Positions 1 through 6,442 of a stretch of DNA of 8,579 bases are shown one piece after another. Source of the DNA: an uncultured Pseudomonadota bacterium. GTDB taxonomy: Bacteria > Pseudomonadota > Alphaproteobacteria > RUG11792. Numbering within the stretch: position 1 is the first letter of the stretch; each line of letters starts with the position of its first letter. A program made the position numbers and the translations under genes. The stretch lies in assembly GCA_902796745.1 (NCBI GenBank), contig CADBQC010000079.1, positions 1 to 8,579 of the forward strand, given 5' to 3'. Below the pieces are notes generated by a model. It did no database searches, had not been told where the DNA came from, and saw nothing but the letters and a program-made list of their open reading frames with translations.

Positions 1-642
1 AATGGCGGTCTTGTCCTCGTCGATGAGCCGGAGTTGAGTATGCATCCGAGATGGCAAAAGCGGGTACTCAAGTATTATCAGGATTTACTATCTGCTGACA
101 AGGTTGATAAAAATGGTAATTTGGTAAAAAATGAAAAAGGTTGGATAGAAAAAGAACAAATAGCGCAACTAATCGTAGCTACTCATTCACCATACATTAT
201 CGAAGAAGCACTAAAGGATAAAGAAGATACTTTGGTCATTGTGTTAAAGGAAGAAGACGGAAAGCTAAACCCCAAATATTTAACAGTTCCCGATTTCATT
301 ATAAAAACTCCAGCTGAAGTTAATTATATTGCATTTGGTATTCCGTCGCCTGAGTATGTGCAACAACTATATGAAATTGGAAAACGAGATAAAAAGCAAT
401 CTAAATGGGATGAAGAAATACATCAATATGTAAGTAAGAATAAAAATGATAGTGATAAAGACCGATATCTCAAAGAAAGTAGTTTGGGGAACACTAAATA
501 CCATACCTTACCAACATATATTCGAAATTCTATAAGTCATTGGGACGCTGAAAGAAACTATACAGATGACAATGTGCGTGGCTCTATCGATCTGCTACGA
601 GAAATTATAGAAGAGGAAAAAGGAGAAGAAGAGCACCTGTAG
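1..642 (+). CDS. AAA/SMC-like ATPase, C-terminal part (5' end outside the window)
   Basis: The frame is open from base 1, so the gene starts upstream; the ATG at 34 lies inside the Walker B region and is not a believable start. Seen directly: a Walker B strand ending in VDEPE followed by a D-loop-like LSMHP (bases 13-48), then the switch-histidine motif VATHSPYI (about bases 175-198). This order is typical of ABC/SMC-like AAA ATPases of the AAA_15/AAA_21 type, found in OLD-like, Septu-like and other accessory ATPases. Between the two motifs is a charged insert rich in Lys, Asp and Glu. The C-terminal tail contains YIRNSISHWD, an R-x4-H arrangement like the RN...H motif of HEPN domains, followed by a helix rich in Glu. 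Walker A and the signature motif are off the window, so the subfamily is not fixed. A role in phage or plasmid defence is inference from family habits. The gene converges on recJ with 13 bases between the stops. Confidence 0.8.
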   Translation, partial: NGGLVLVDEPELSMHPRWQKRVLKYYQDLLSADKVDKNGNLVKNEKGWIEKEQIAQLIVATHSPYIIEEALKDKEDTLVIVLKEEDGKLNPKYLTVPDFIIKTPAEVNYIAFGIPSPEYVQQLYEIGKRDKKQSKWDEEIHQYVSKNKNDSDKDRYLKESSLGNTKYHTLPTYIRNSISHWDAERNYTDDNVRGSIDLLREIIEEEKGEEEHL

Positions 643-664
643 TACTACTACAGAATTAATTCTG
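637..664. terminator. Two abutting palindromes between convergent genes; possible weak bidirectional terminator
   Basis: CTGTAGTACTACTACAG (637-653) is a perfect 8-bp inverted repeat around one base. It contains the stop codon of the ATPase gene. CAGAATTAATTCTG (651-664) is a perfect 14-base palindrome sharing CAG with the first and containing the recJ stop. Both could fold as hairpins in transcripts from either side. Neither is followed by a clear T-run on either strand, so termination is only a possibility suggested by position between two converging stops. Confidence 0.3.
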
Positions 665-2404
665 GCTCACTCTCGCATCTTCGATTATTATGCTTGAACC
701 AAATTGGAGGCTTGGATTTATTGTTCCGGCGATATCAAGTAGTGCGTCGGCGTTCTTTTCAATAAGTTCTACAAATTCCTTTTTGGAATTTAGGTGAAAC
801 AAAATTGCGCGGATATTGCCGTTACCGAATTCGCCTGAAAAATTCAGTAATAGATGCCCACCGGATTTGCTTTTGCGAATGTTCGAGATTTTTACTCTTT
901 TAAAGCAAAATATAGGCTTTTCGACGCCTTTTCCGAATGGCTCTAGGTATGCTATTTCTTCATAAATAGCATCCAAATCACTCATTGCAGTAAGGGTATA
1001 GTCGATATTGAGCTCGTTAATGAATTCACCTTCGATTTGTTCTTCTATAAAACGCTGGAATTCTCCAATGTTATCTTTCTCTATGGAAAAGCCACCCGCC
1101 AGGGCATGCCCTCCACCAGCAGTTATAATCCCGGCGATAGTCGCCTTCTGAAGAAATTGTCCGAGATGTATACCATTCACTGATCTAGCTGAGCCTCGTC
1201 CCGTGCCGTTTTCAGTGATCGATATCACGAATGTTGGCTTTTGAAATTTATCCTTCAGTTTGCCAGCGACTATTCCAATAACCCCTTCGTTCCAGTTGTC
1301 CCCGTAAACGCAAATGCCTCGTTTGGAATCTAGGTTTTGACTTGAAATCATATTCATTGCATCAGCAAAAAGTTGATGTTCGATAGATTTGCGTTGCTGG
1401 TTAAGTTCAATAAGGCAAGTCGCTATCTTTTGAGAACGCACAGCGTCTTCTTCTAAGAGTAAATTGAGAGCTACATGCGGATCACCAACACGTCCTGCTG
1501 CATTTATCGCGGGGCCTATAAAAAACGACAAATCTTCTGGCGAGGCTATGTTATCCAGATTAAATAGTGGCATAAGCGAACGAATACCGAGCGAATACTC
1601 GCCTTTTGTTAAAACATATTTGACAATAGCCCGATTTATTCCCCGAAGCTCCATGACATCACAAAGTGTTCCAAGAGCTACAATATCCGCAAAATCCAAG
1701 AGATTTGGAATTACTTTGCCTGTAAAAAAGCCAATTTCTTTCAATTTTCGTTGTAGCGCTATCAAAAACAAAAGTACAACGCCTGCTGCACAGAGATGCT
1801 TTATATATGAAAAACCTATTTCGCTTTGGTCATTTCGATTGGGATTTACGATAGCGATGGCTTGTGGCAATGTATCTGCAAGTTGCGTATGATGATCTAA
1901 TATCACAAAATCTATGCTATGTTTCTTTGCTTCTTCAATTTCACTTATAGAATTTGTGCCAGCATCAACAGCTATGACCAATTCTGATTGGTTTTCAATC
2001 GCTTTTGATATCACATTTTGGCTTACACCGTATCCATCAGAAAATCGGTTCGGAATATAATATTTCGGATTTACACCAATCAGACGCAAGTATTTCACCA
2101 TCAGAGCAGTCGAAGTTATGCCATCAACATCATAATCTCCAAGTACCATTATGTTTTGTTTATGCTGAATTGCCATAATAACTCGCTCAACCGCTTTATC
2201 CATATCTAACAACAACGAAGGATCCGGAATTGTGTTACGCAACTTGGCGTTAATAAATGCGTTTACTTCTTCAATGTTCTCAAATCCGCGATTTGCCAGT
2301 ATTTTTGCGAGTAAATTCTGTCTAACGACTGCCCTTATTTTATCTACTGTTTGTTGCTCTGCTTCTAAAAAATTCCAAATTTTATTGCAAAATGATTTTA
2401 CCAT
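656..2404 (-). CDS. recJ: Single-stranded-DNA-specific exonuclease RecJ
   Basis: RecJ is a 5'-3' single-strand exonuclease acting in recombination (RecFOR pathway), base excision and mismatch repair. The product is 582 residues, close to E. coli RecJ. Visible motifs in order: DYDVDG (90-95), VDAGT (146-150), the DHH triad ILDHH (168-172), ALGTLCDV (243-250) with the fourth metal-binding Asp, INAAGRVGDP (300-309), then the DHHA1 domain with GRGSAR (402-407) and GGGHALAGGFS (430-440). The last about 80 residues fit the OB-fold that RecJ uses for DNA grip. All core metal ligands appear present, so the enzyme should be active. The ATG at 2404 overlaps the murB stop by 7 nt (ATGGTAA), and AGGATAGGTG just upstream can act as the ribosome site, so translation is probably coupled to murB. 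No separate promoter was seen. Confidence 0.96.
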   Translation of the reverse strand: MVKSFCNKIWNFLEAEQQTVDKIRAVVRQNLLAKILANRGFENIEEVNAFINAKLRNTIPDPSLLLDMDKAVERVIMAIQHKQNIMVLGDYDVDGITSTALMVKYLRLIGVNPKYYIPNRFSDGYGVSQNVISKAIENQSELVIAVDAGTNSISEIEEAKKHSIDFVILDHHTQLADTLPQAIAIVNPNRNDQSEIGFSYIKHLCAAGVVLLFLIALQRKLKEIGFFTGKVIPNLLDFADIVALGTLCDVMELRGINRAIVKYVLTKGEYSLGIRSLMPLFNLDNIASPEDLSFFIGPAINAAGRVGDPHVALNLLLEEDAVRSQKIATCLIELNQQRKSIEHQLFADAMNMISSQNLDSKRGICVYGDNWNEGVIGIVAGKLKDKFQKPTFVISITENGTGRGSARSVNGIHLGQFLQKATIAGIITAGGGHALAGGFSIEKDNIGEFQRFIEEQIEGEFINELNIDYTLTAMSDLDAIYEEIAYLEPFGKGVEKPIFCFKRVKISNIRKSKSGGHLLLNFSGEFGNGNIRAILFHLNSKKEFVELIEKNADALLDIAGTINPSLQFGSSIIIEDARVSQN

Positions 2405-3300
2405 TTATCACCTATCCTTTTTATTTCTTCCTGTAGTTTATAGCCTGTTTGTTCGAATACTTTTGATTTTATTATATCTATCAACTTAACAAAATCAGAT
2501 GCCTTAGCATTTCCAGTATTGACTAGAAAATTGCAGTGTTTTTCAGAAACTTTTGCTCCACCTACTGATAATTTGTCGCAACCGGCCTGCTTTATCAACT
2601 CCCAAGCTCTTGCCCCGCTAGGATTCTTAAACGTGCTTCCGCAAGTCGCTTGACCGATAGGTTGTGATTTTAATCGTTTTGCCTGTAATTCTTTAATTTC
2701 GTTGAGTATCTGACTAGTGTCTTTTGAAAATGTTTTTAATCTAACAGAAGTTACAATAAAATCATTTGGTATATTTCCGCATCTATATGTCACGTTTAAT
2801 TCATCTTTAGCAAATGTCCGTTTTTCTCCAGAAAAATTTACACCTGACACCGAAATCAAAACATCAGATATTTCAAATCCAGGAATTCCTGCATTCATAA
2901 AAATAGCTCCACCAATAGTTCCTGGAATACAACATAATTTTTCACAACAAGAAACCTCCTTTTTGGTGCAAGTAGATATGAATTTGGAGAGAAGTGTTCC
3001 TGCTTGTACCTCGACGTAATTATCACTAAAATCGATTTTGTTTAAGTTTTTGAGCTGAATTGCACACCCTTGTATTCCATAATCTGAAATCAGAATATTC
3101 GACATATTTCCTAACATAGTAATTTTCAAGTCTTGTGATTTTTTTGTTAAAAACTGCAATAAATCATCAACATCAGCTGGAATGAACATAACATTACAAT
3201 TTCCGCCAACTTTGAAGAATGATTGCGAACGCAGAGCATAATCAAATAGATATTCCCCTCGAACCTTGGGAAGGTCGTTACGCTGCATCTTTATATTCAT
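2398..3300 (-). CDS. murB: UDP-N-acetylenolpyruvoylglucosamine reductase MurB
   Basis: MurB is the FAD/NADPH enzyme that reduces UDP-GlcNAc-enolpyruvate to UDP-MurNAc in the cytoplasm, the second committed step of peptidoglycan synthesis. Residues are numbered here from a TTG at 3306. Visible: LPKVRG and FFKVGG near the N-terminus (12-17, 30-35), an FAD-phosphate loop GNMSNILI (66-73), CIPGTIGGAIFMNAG (126-140), TYR (173-175), GSTFKNP (223-229) with the catalytic Ser, AKVSEKHCNFLVN (251-263), and LQEEIKRIG near the end with the expected catalytic Glu. The length fits the shorter (type II-like) MurB class. Start choice: TTG at 3306, ATG at 3300 and ATG at 3288 are all in frame, and none has a clear Shine-Dalgarno. 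ATG 3288 would place LPKVRG five residues in, as in many relatives, and is a good alternative. All starts overlap the end of dciA, suggesting coupled translation. Oddities: Met replaces the usual Gly in the G-x-GSN loop, and YRCG stands where YR-x-S is common. Confidence 0.93.
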   Translation of the reverse strand: MNIKMQRNDLPKVRGEYLFDYALRSQSFFKVGGNCNVMFIPADVDDLLQFLTKKSQDLKITMLGNMSNILISDYGIQGCAIQLKNLNKIDFSDNYVEVQAGTLLSKFISTCTKKEVSCCEKLCCIPGTIGGAIFMNAGIPGFEISDVLISVSGVNFSGEKRTFAKDELNVTYRCGNIPNDFIVTSVRLKTFSKDTSQILNEIKELQAKRLKSQPIGQATCGSTFKNPSGARAWELIKQAGCDKLSVGGAKVSEKHCNFLVNTGNAKASDFVKLIDIIKSKVFEQTGYKLQEEIKRIGDKW

Positions 3301-3604
3301 TACCAATATTTGAAACTTGCTTAATTATCAAGTTTATTTTATCGGTGTTATATCCTGTTATTTTTGAGATTTTATCTTTTATTTCAGGAAATCGACACTT
3401 AAACAAAATACTTGCCGAGTTTAAAACTTCCGCAACAATGCACAATTCATTATTCATACCAAACTTAATCTCAGAAAAAGCTGAGAATAACGACATCTCC
3501 TCACCCACTATCTCCCGCCATTCTTCCTTAATGGCAAAACTTAAGGGAAACTCGGGACACACTTTTCCGATCAGATTGTTCACAGAACTAGATATGTGTT
3601 CCAT
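3278..3604 (-). CDS. dciA: DUF721 / DciA-family protein, probable DnaB helicase loader
   Basis: The product has 108 residues. The pattern fits DUF721 (DciA): an N-terminal helix, then EEWREIVGEEMS (27-38), where W-x-x-IVG is the family hallmark, then a beta-rich core with LCIVAEVLNSASILF (54-68) and a closing amphipathic stretch ending in INLIIKQV. DciA proteins bind the replicative helicase DnaB and help load it in bacteria that lack DnaC/DnaI. That role is family knowledge; only the family match is read here. The ATG at 3604 has a strong ribosome site (AAAGGAAG a few bases upstream), so the start is well supported. It is the first gene of the overlapping dciA-murB-recJ cluster. Length is near the low end of the family: the KH-like core is present with little extra tail. 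Confidence 0.82.
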   Translation of the reverse strand: MEHISSSVNNLIGKVCPEFPLSFAIKEEWREIVGEEMSLFSAFSEIKFGMNNELCIVAEVLNSASILFKCRFPEIKDKISKITGYNTDKINLIIKQVSNIGNEYKDAA

Positions 3605-3672
3605 ACTTCCTTTACATCAAAATTATCCCGTCCATGTTATCAAAAAAATATGCAAATTGCAGCATCTAATCG

Positions 3673-3752
3673 CAGAGCGTATAAGTTCATATGATATGAG
3701 ACAGAGATGAGCGTGAGACACTCTAATAGAAAGAGAAGTCTCCAGAATTAAA
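3673..3752. repeat. Possible degraded IS-end remnant related to the transposase relic at 7863
   Basis: CAGAGC-GTATAAGTTCA (3673-3689) matches CAGAGCTCATGTATAAGTTCA at 7845-7865 apart from a 4-base gap. Further right, AGAAAGAG then TCTCCAGAATTA (to 3750) parallels AAAAAGAG then CCCCCGGAATTA (to 7899). Read on the minus strand, this second block gives FNSGDF here and YNSGGS at the C-terminus of the transposase relic. The two regions may be copies of the same 3' end of an insertion sequence. The match is short and gapped, judged by eye only. Confidence 0.35.
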
Positions 3753-3959
3753 TTGTCAGTAATTAATTTAAGAAAGGAGATTTTTGATTATACAAATACA
3801 GCAGTTATACTTGCTTGTTGTGCCATAAAAAAGTAGATCAAATTTTGCGAAACTTTGTGATGAACAAGTTAAATAGCGGGCATTGCTATCGCTGTCTGCG
3901 TGCGCATATATGCTATCGACATGCTCTTTAATTATATCTATTATTTTATTTGCAGTTGC

Positions 3960-3989
3960 AAAAAACATCCCTGTCATAAAACAGGGATG
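3960..3989 (-). terminator. Rho-independent terminator of the exported-protein gene
   Basis: On the minus strand, CATCCCTGT pairs perfectly with ACAGGGATG (9 bp) around a 6-base loop, and the stem is followed at once by six T residues. It begins 17 bases after the stop codon of the gene ending at 4006, the classic position and shape of an intrinsic terminator. Confidence 0.9.
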
Positions 3990-4005
3990 AAGAACAAATA
4001 TGATT

Positions 4006-4557
4006 TCAATTAGTTTCGGCGTATTTACATGCCTTTTGACCCAGCCAGCCAAGACCATAGCCAACAGCCGAGCAAATGAAACCTACTCCAGTAGCAATCC
4101 AAGCAAGTTTGCTAAAATAGCTTGTCTTTGCTCCTTTTGCCTCAATTGTATCAGCCAAGTCCTTCAATGGCAAAGCTACAGCTTTCGAACTAGCATTCCA
4201 TGCTGCGCACTCTAGCCCACCTTGAATAGCATAAGACAAAGGAGATATTAGGTTAGAAACAATGGTCTCTTCGAGCAGAATATATCCGGCTCCAAATGAT
4301 CCTATCTTATTTCCCAAATAACTTAATCCATTGCCAATCGTTTCTACTGTACGACCTGCGACGTAAATTCCATATTTGGTATACGAATTCATTTGTTGCA
4401 CAGCATTTTTTGCTACTGCATTTTCTGAAGGTTGGGATGCGCTAATTTCTTTAATCTTCAATGGTGTACTTTCCACAATTTCAAATCCGTCAAAATCCCC
4501 TGGATTGGCATTCACCATTGATGTCATCAACACACTAGCCACCAATATCTTTTTCAT
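4006..4557 (-). CDS. Small exported or membrane-associated protein of unknown function
   Basis: I do not recognise a family. The 183-residue product begins MKKILVASVLMTSMVNA followed by NPGDF, a textbook Sec signal peptide with a probable cut after A17. The mature part opens with a short acidic stretch (DFDGFEIVES), then a polar segment, a Gly-rich moderately hydrophobic centre (about 65-110) and a probable C-terminal membrane helix (about 151-172, IATGVGFICSAVGYGLGWLG), ending in a short charged tail. There are three Cys (about 117, 162, 177). ATG 4557 is chosen over the in-frame TTG at 4569 because GGAGG lies 6 bases before it and because the signal peptide starts there. It has its own promoter and terminator, so it is a stand-alone transcription unit, divergent from the aminotransferase unit. 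An envelope protein or a secreted host-interaction factor are both possible; this is inference. Confidence 0.8.
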   Translation of the reverse strand: MKKILVASVLMTSMVNANPGDFDGFEIVESTPLKIKEISASQPSENAVAKNAVQQMNSYTKYGIYVAGRTVETIGNGLSYLGNKIGSFGAGYILLEETIVSNLISPLSYAIQGGLECAAWNASSKAVALPLKDLADTIEAKGAKTSYFSKLAWIATGVGFICSAVGYGLGWLGQKACKYAETN

Positions 4558-4601
4558 TCTTGCCTCCAAAAATAAAGCCTAAATCAACAATACTCAGTTA
4601 G

Positions 4602-4629
4602 TTTATATCCTGCTGGCACACTATGTCAA
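4602..4629 (-). promoter_or_regulatory. Sigma-70-type promoter for the exported-protein gene
   Basis: On the minus strand TTGACA (4629-4624) is followed after 16 bases by TATAAA (4607-4602), a near-consensus housekeeping promoter. It leaves a leader of roughly 35-40 bases before ATG 4557, containing the GGAGG ribosome site at 4562-4566. Confidence 0.8.
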
Positions 4630-4777
4630 ATATTTTTTATGTTTTATGCTTAAATATTATTTTTTTATATTTTTGTTAGATAGGAAAGAAAAATATAAAA
4701 TTTTATATAAATTTTTTTACATTATCTTGCATTTTTGACTTACACTTAGCGGGTATAGTGTTGGGCTTTGAAATGTC
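4630..4777. promoter_or_regulatory. AT-rich divergent intergenic region with a candidate promoter for the aminotransferase unit
   Basis: This is a strongly A/T-rich stretch with several A- and T-tracts and a perfect 16-base palindrome ATATAAAATTTTATAT (4693-4708), likely to be curved or easily melted. A candidate plus-strand promoter is TTGACT (4735-4740) with TATAGT (4754-4759) or TAGTGT (4756-4761). The spacing of 13-15 bases is shorter than ideal, so this is tentative. If used, the mRNA leader before ATG 4778 would be only about 10 bases, and no Shine-Dalgarno is visible there. Confidence 0.35.
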
Positions 4778-5890
4778 ATGCGCAAAGTGAAATTATCTTC
4801 TGCATATTTTGGTAAGGAAGAAGCAGATGCGGTTGCCCAAGTTTTAACGACGCAAGTAGTTAACATGGGGCAAGAAGTCAAACTTTTCGAGGAAGAGTTG
4901 CGTGAATTTTTTGGACGAAATGATGCACAAGTAACTTGCGTGCATTCTTGCACTGCGGCCTTGCAATTGAGCGTCCAAGCCAGCGATATAAGTATTGGCG
5001 ATGAGGTGTTAGTTCCTACATTTACATTCGTATCGACATTCCAAGCAGTCAGAGCTAATGGAGCAGTTCCTGTTCCATGCGATGTTGACCTTGATGATGG
5101 ATTTATCGACCTAAATGATGCAGAATCGCGATTAACTGGCAAAACGAAAGCCATAATACCTGTGCTTTTTGCTGGATGCTCATCAAAAATTGATAAGGTA
5201 TATCAGTTTGCAAAAGCCCATAATCTAAAGGTTATTGAAGATGCTGCACATTGCTTCGGTGATGAAAATATACCCAATCGTGACGGAATTTTCTGTTTCA
5301 GTTTTGACCCGATAAAGAATATTTCCTGTGGTGATGGAGGTTGTGTTTTAACAACTCACACAGAAATCACGGAACGCTTGAAGGATATGCGCTTGCTTGG
5401 CGTCATAGGCGATACAGAACGCAGATTTCAAGGAAAAAGGAGTTGGAATTCTGATGTCAAGGAATTGGGCTGGCGTTTGCATATGAATAATATAGCTGCG
5501 ACTATTGGGCGTGCTCAGTTGGCAAAATTTTCTGAAATCAAGATGTTGCGCCAGCGAAATGCCAATATGTACCTCACGGGGCTTGCCAGTATTCCGGAAA
5601 TTCAGCTATTTCCCATAAATTCCAAAACCGCGGTACCGCACATTTTTCCAATAATTGTGAAGAACGGGCGTCGAGATGAGTTGCAAAAATACCTAGCTGA
5701 TGCAGGAATTGAAACGGGCATTCAGTATAAGCCAAATCATCTTTTGAGCTATTTCGATATGGGGTATGCTCTTCCAAATGCTGAAAAACTATATTCGGAA
5801 ATATTATCATTGCCTGTGCATCCATTGGTCTCAGAGGATGATATGGTATATATTATTTCAAATATTCAGAGTTTCTTTCGCAATACCTAA
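4778..5890 (+). CDS. DegT/DnrJ/EryC1/StrS-family PLP-dependent sugar aminotransferase
   Basis: This family transfers an amino group, usually from glutamate, to the keto group of a nucleotide-linked sugar, making aminosugars for LPS, capsule or glycoprotein glycans. The 370-residue length is typical. Seen: an N-terminal MGQEVKLFEEEL helix, HSCTAALQLS (56-65) for cofactor phosphate binding, DEVLVPTFTFVST (75-87), VIEDAAHCFG (152-161) with the Asp that holds the pyridine nitrogen, SFDPIKNISCGDGG (175-188) with K180 as the Schiff-base lysine, GWRLHMNNIAATIGRAQL (231-248), and GIETGIQYKPNH (310-321). All key residues are present, so it should be active. The exact sugar cannot be told from sequence. 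ATG 4778 is the first sensible start but lacks a ribosome site. It is followed after 18 bases by birA, so the two are probably co-transcribed. No other glycan gene is nearby, which is unusual for this family. Confidence 0.9.
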   Translation: MRKVKLSSAYFGKEEADAVAQVLTTQVVNMGQEVKLFEEELREFFGRNDAQVTCVHSCTAALQLSVQASDISIGDEVLVPTFTFVSTFQAVRANGAVPVPCDVDLDDGFIDLNDAESRLTGKTKAIIPVLFAGCSSKIDKVYQFAKAHNLKVIEDAAHCFGDENIPNRDGIFCFSFDPIKNISCGDGGCVLTTHTEITERLKDMRLLGVIGDTERRFQGKRSWNSDVKELGWRLHMNNIAATIGRAQLAKFSEIKMLRQRNANMYLTGLASIPEIQLFPINSKTAVPHIFPIIVKNGRRDELQKYLADAGIETGIQYKPNHLLSYFDMGYALPNAEKLYSEILSLPVHPLVSEDDMVYIISNIQSFFRNT

Positions 5891-5908
5891 AAAATAAGGA
5901 CACAAAAA

Positions 5909-6442
5909 ATGACATTGTGTATAAAGCATTTTGAAGAGATTGGAAGTACAAATGATTTTGCGCTAAAAAAAGTGCTTCAAAAAGCGAAAATACCTTCTGA
6001 TATCGCTGTAATAGCCGACGTTCAGACCAATGGAAGAGGAAGATTGAATGGACGGGTATGGCATTCCCCTATGGGAAATTTTTATTGCTCATACATATTG
6101 AATTTAAAAGATTTACACATATCTCAGAACGAAATGAATATGCTTACATCTGAGATTATAAGTATATTGCAACAGTACATGAGAAATCTTACTAACTCTG
6201 ACATCATAACATTAAAGCAACCGAATGATATCCTGGTGGCTGACAGAAAATTAGCAGGTGTTCTAACCGAAACATCATATCCATATGTAGTAACAGGGAT
6301 TGGAATAAATTTAATTGTTTCACCAATAGAGAGCGCGACAAATTTACAATCGGAATTCAATTTGCTTGTCAAACCAATGGATTTAGTCGAAAATCTTTAT
6401 GAGTATATGAAATCTAAACTAATGGAATGCCATTCTCACTGA
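5909..6442 (+). CDS. birA: Biotin--[acetyl-CoA-carboxylase] ligase, catalytic core only
   Basis: The enzyme makes biotinyl-AMP and attaches biotin to the carrier lysine of carboxylases such as AccB. Motifs: IGSTN (11-15), the biotin/ATP loop NGRGRLNGRVWHS (41-53), KQPNDILVADRKLAGVL (103-119) with the catalytic Lys expected at K114, and GIGINL (130-135). There is no N-terminal helix-turn-helix, so it is a monofunctional (group I) ligase, not a repressor. At 177 residues it is short: the usual C-terminal SH3-like domain is missing, the protein stopping soon after the core. The usual KWPND motif reads KQPND. AAGGA (5896-5900) lies 8 bases before the ATG, supporting this start. The 3' end overlaps nuoN by 16 nt. 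Activity is likely from the intact loop and lysine but not certain given the lost domain. Confidence 0.9.
   Translation: MTLCIKHFEEIGSTNDFALKKVLQKAKIPSDIAVIADVQTNGRGRLNGRVWHSPMGNFYCSYILNLKDLHISQNEMNMLTSEIISILQQYMRNLTNSDIITLKQPNDILVADRKLAGVLTETSYPYVVTGIGINLIVSPIESATNLQSEFNLLVKPMDLVENLYEYMKSKLMECHSH

Larger units (their letters stand above)
3605..4005. other. Gene-free stretch between dciA and the exported-protein gene
   Basis: About 400 bases with no convincing coding region. It holds the ribosome site of dciA at its left edge, a degraded possible IS-end trace (3673-3752) and the terminator of the gene to its right (3960-3989). A minus-strand open frame (3768-4064) reads through the terminator hairpin and overlaps the exported-protein gene, so it is not taken as real. 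A 14-codon TTG-start frame at 3784-3828 follows a GAAAGGAG sequence but has no other support. No clear sigma-70 promoter for dciA could be picked out. Confidence 0.5.

Noticed and set aside
1464..1892. Plus-strand open frame inside recJ
   Set aside because: It lies opposite conserved RecJ motifs and has no family features; it is a shadow of recJ.
2440..2452. GTTCGAATAC resembling a tRNA T-loop
   Set aside because: It is inside murB coding sequence (VFEQTGYK), and no acceptor, D or anticodon arms fit around it.
3784..3828. 14-codon TTG-start frame after GAAAGGAG
   Set aside because: The ribosome-site-like sequence is good, but the peptide is tiny, uses TTG, has no promoter in view, and has no link to a downstream gene on that strand.
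3880..3935. Repeated GCTATCG (two copies) as a regulatory or CRISPR-like repeat
   Set aside because: Only two 7-base copies without regular spacing; expected by chance and not extended by neighbouring bases.
3768..4064. Minus-strand open frame of 98 codons beside the exported-protein gene
   Set aside because: It runs through the strong terminator hairpin (3960-3989), overlaps the well-supported gene in another frame, and has no ribosome site or recognisable domain.
4717..5154. Minus-strand open frame opposite the aminotransferase start
   Set aside because: Low-complexity Ser/Thr-rich translation opposite conserved PLP-binding motifs; a shadow frame.
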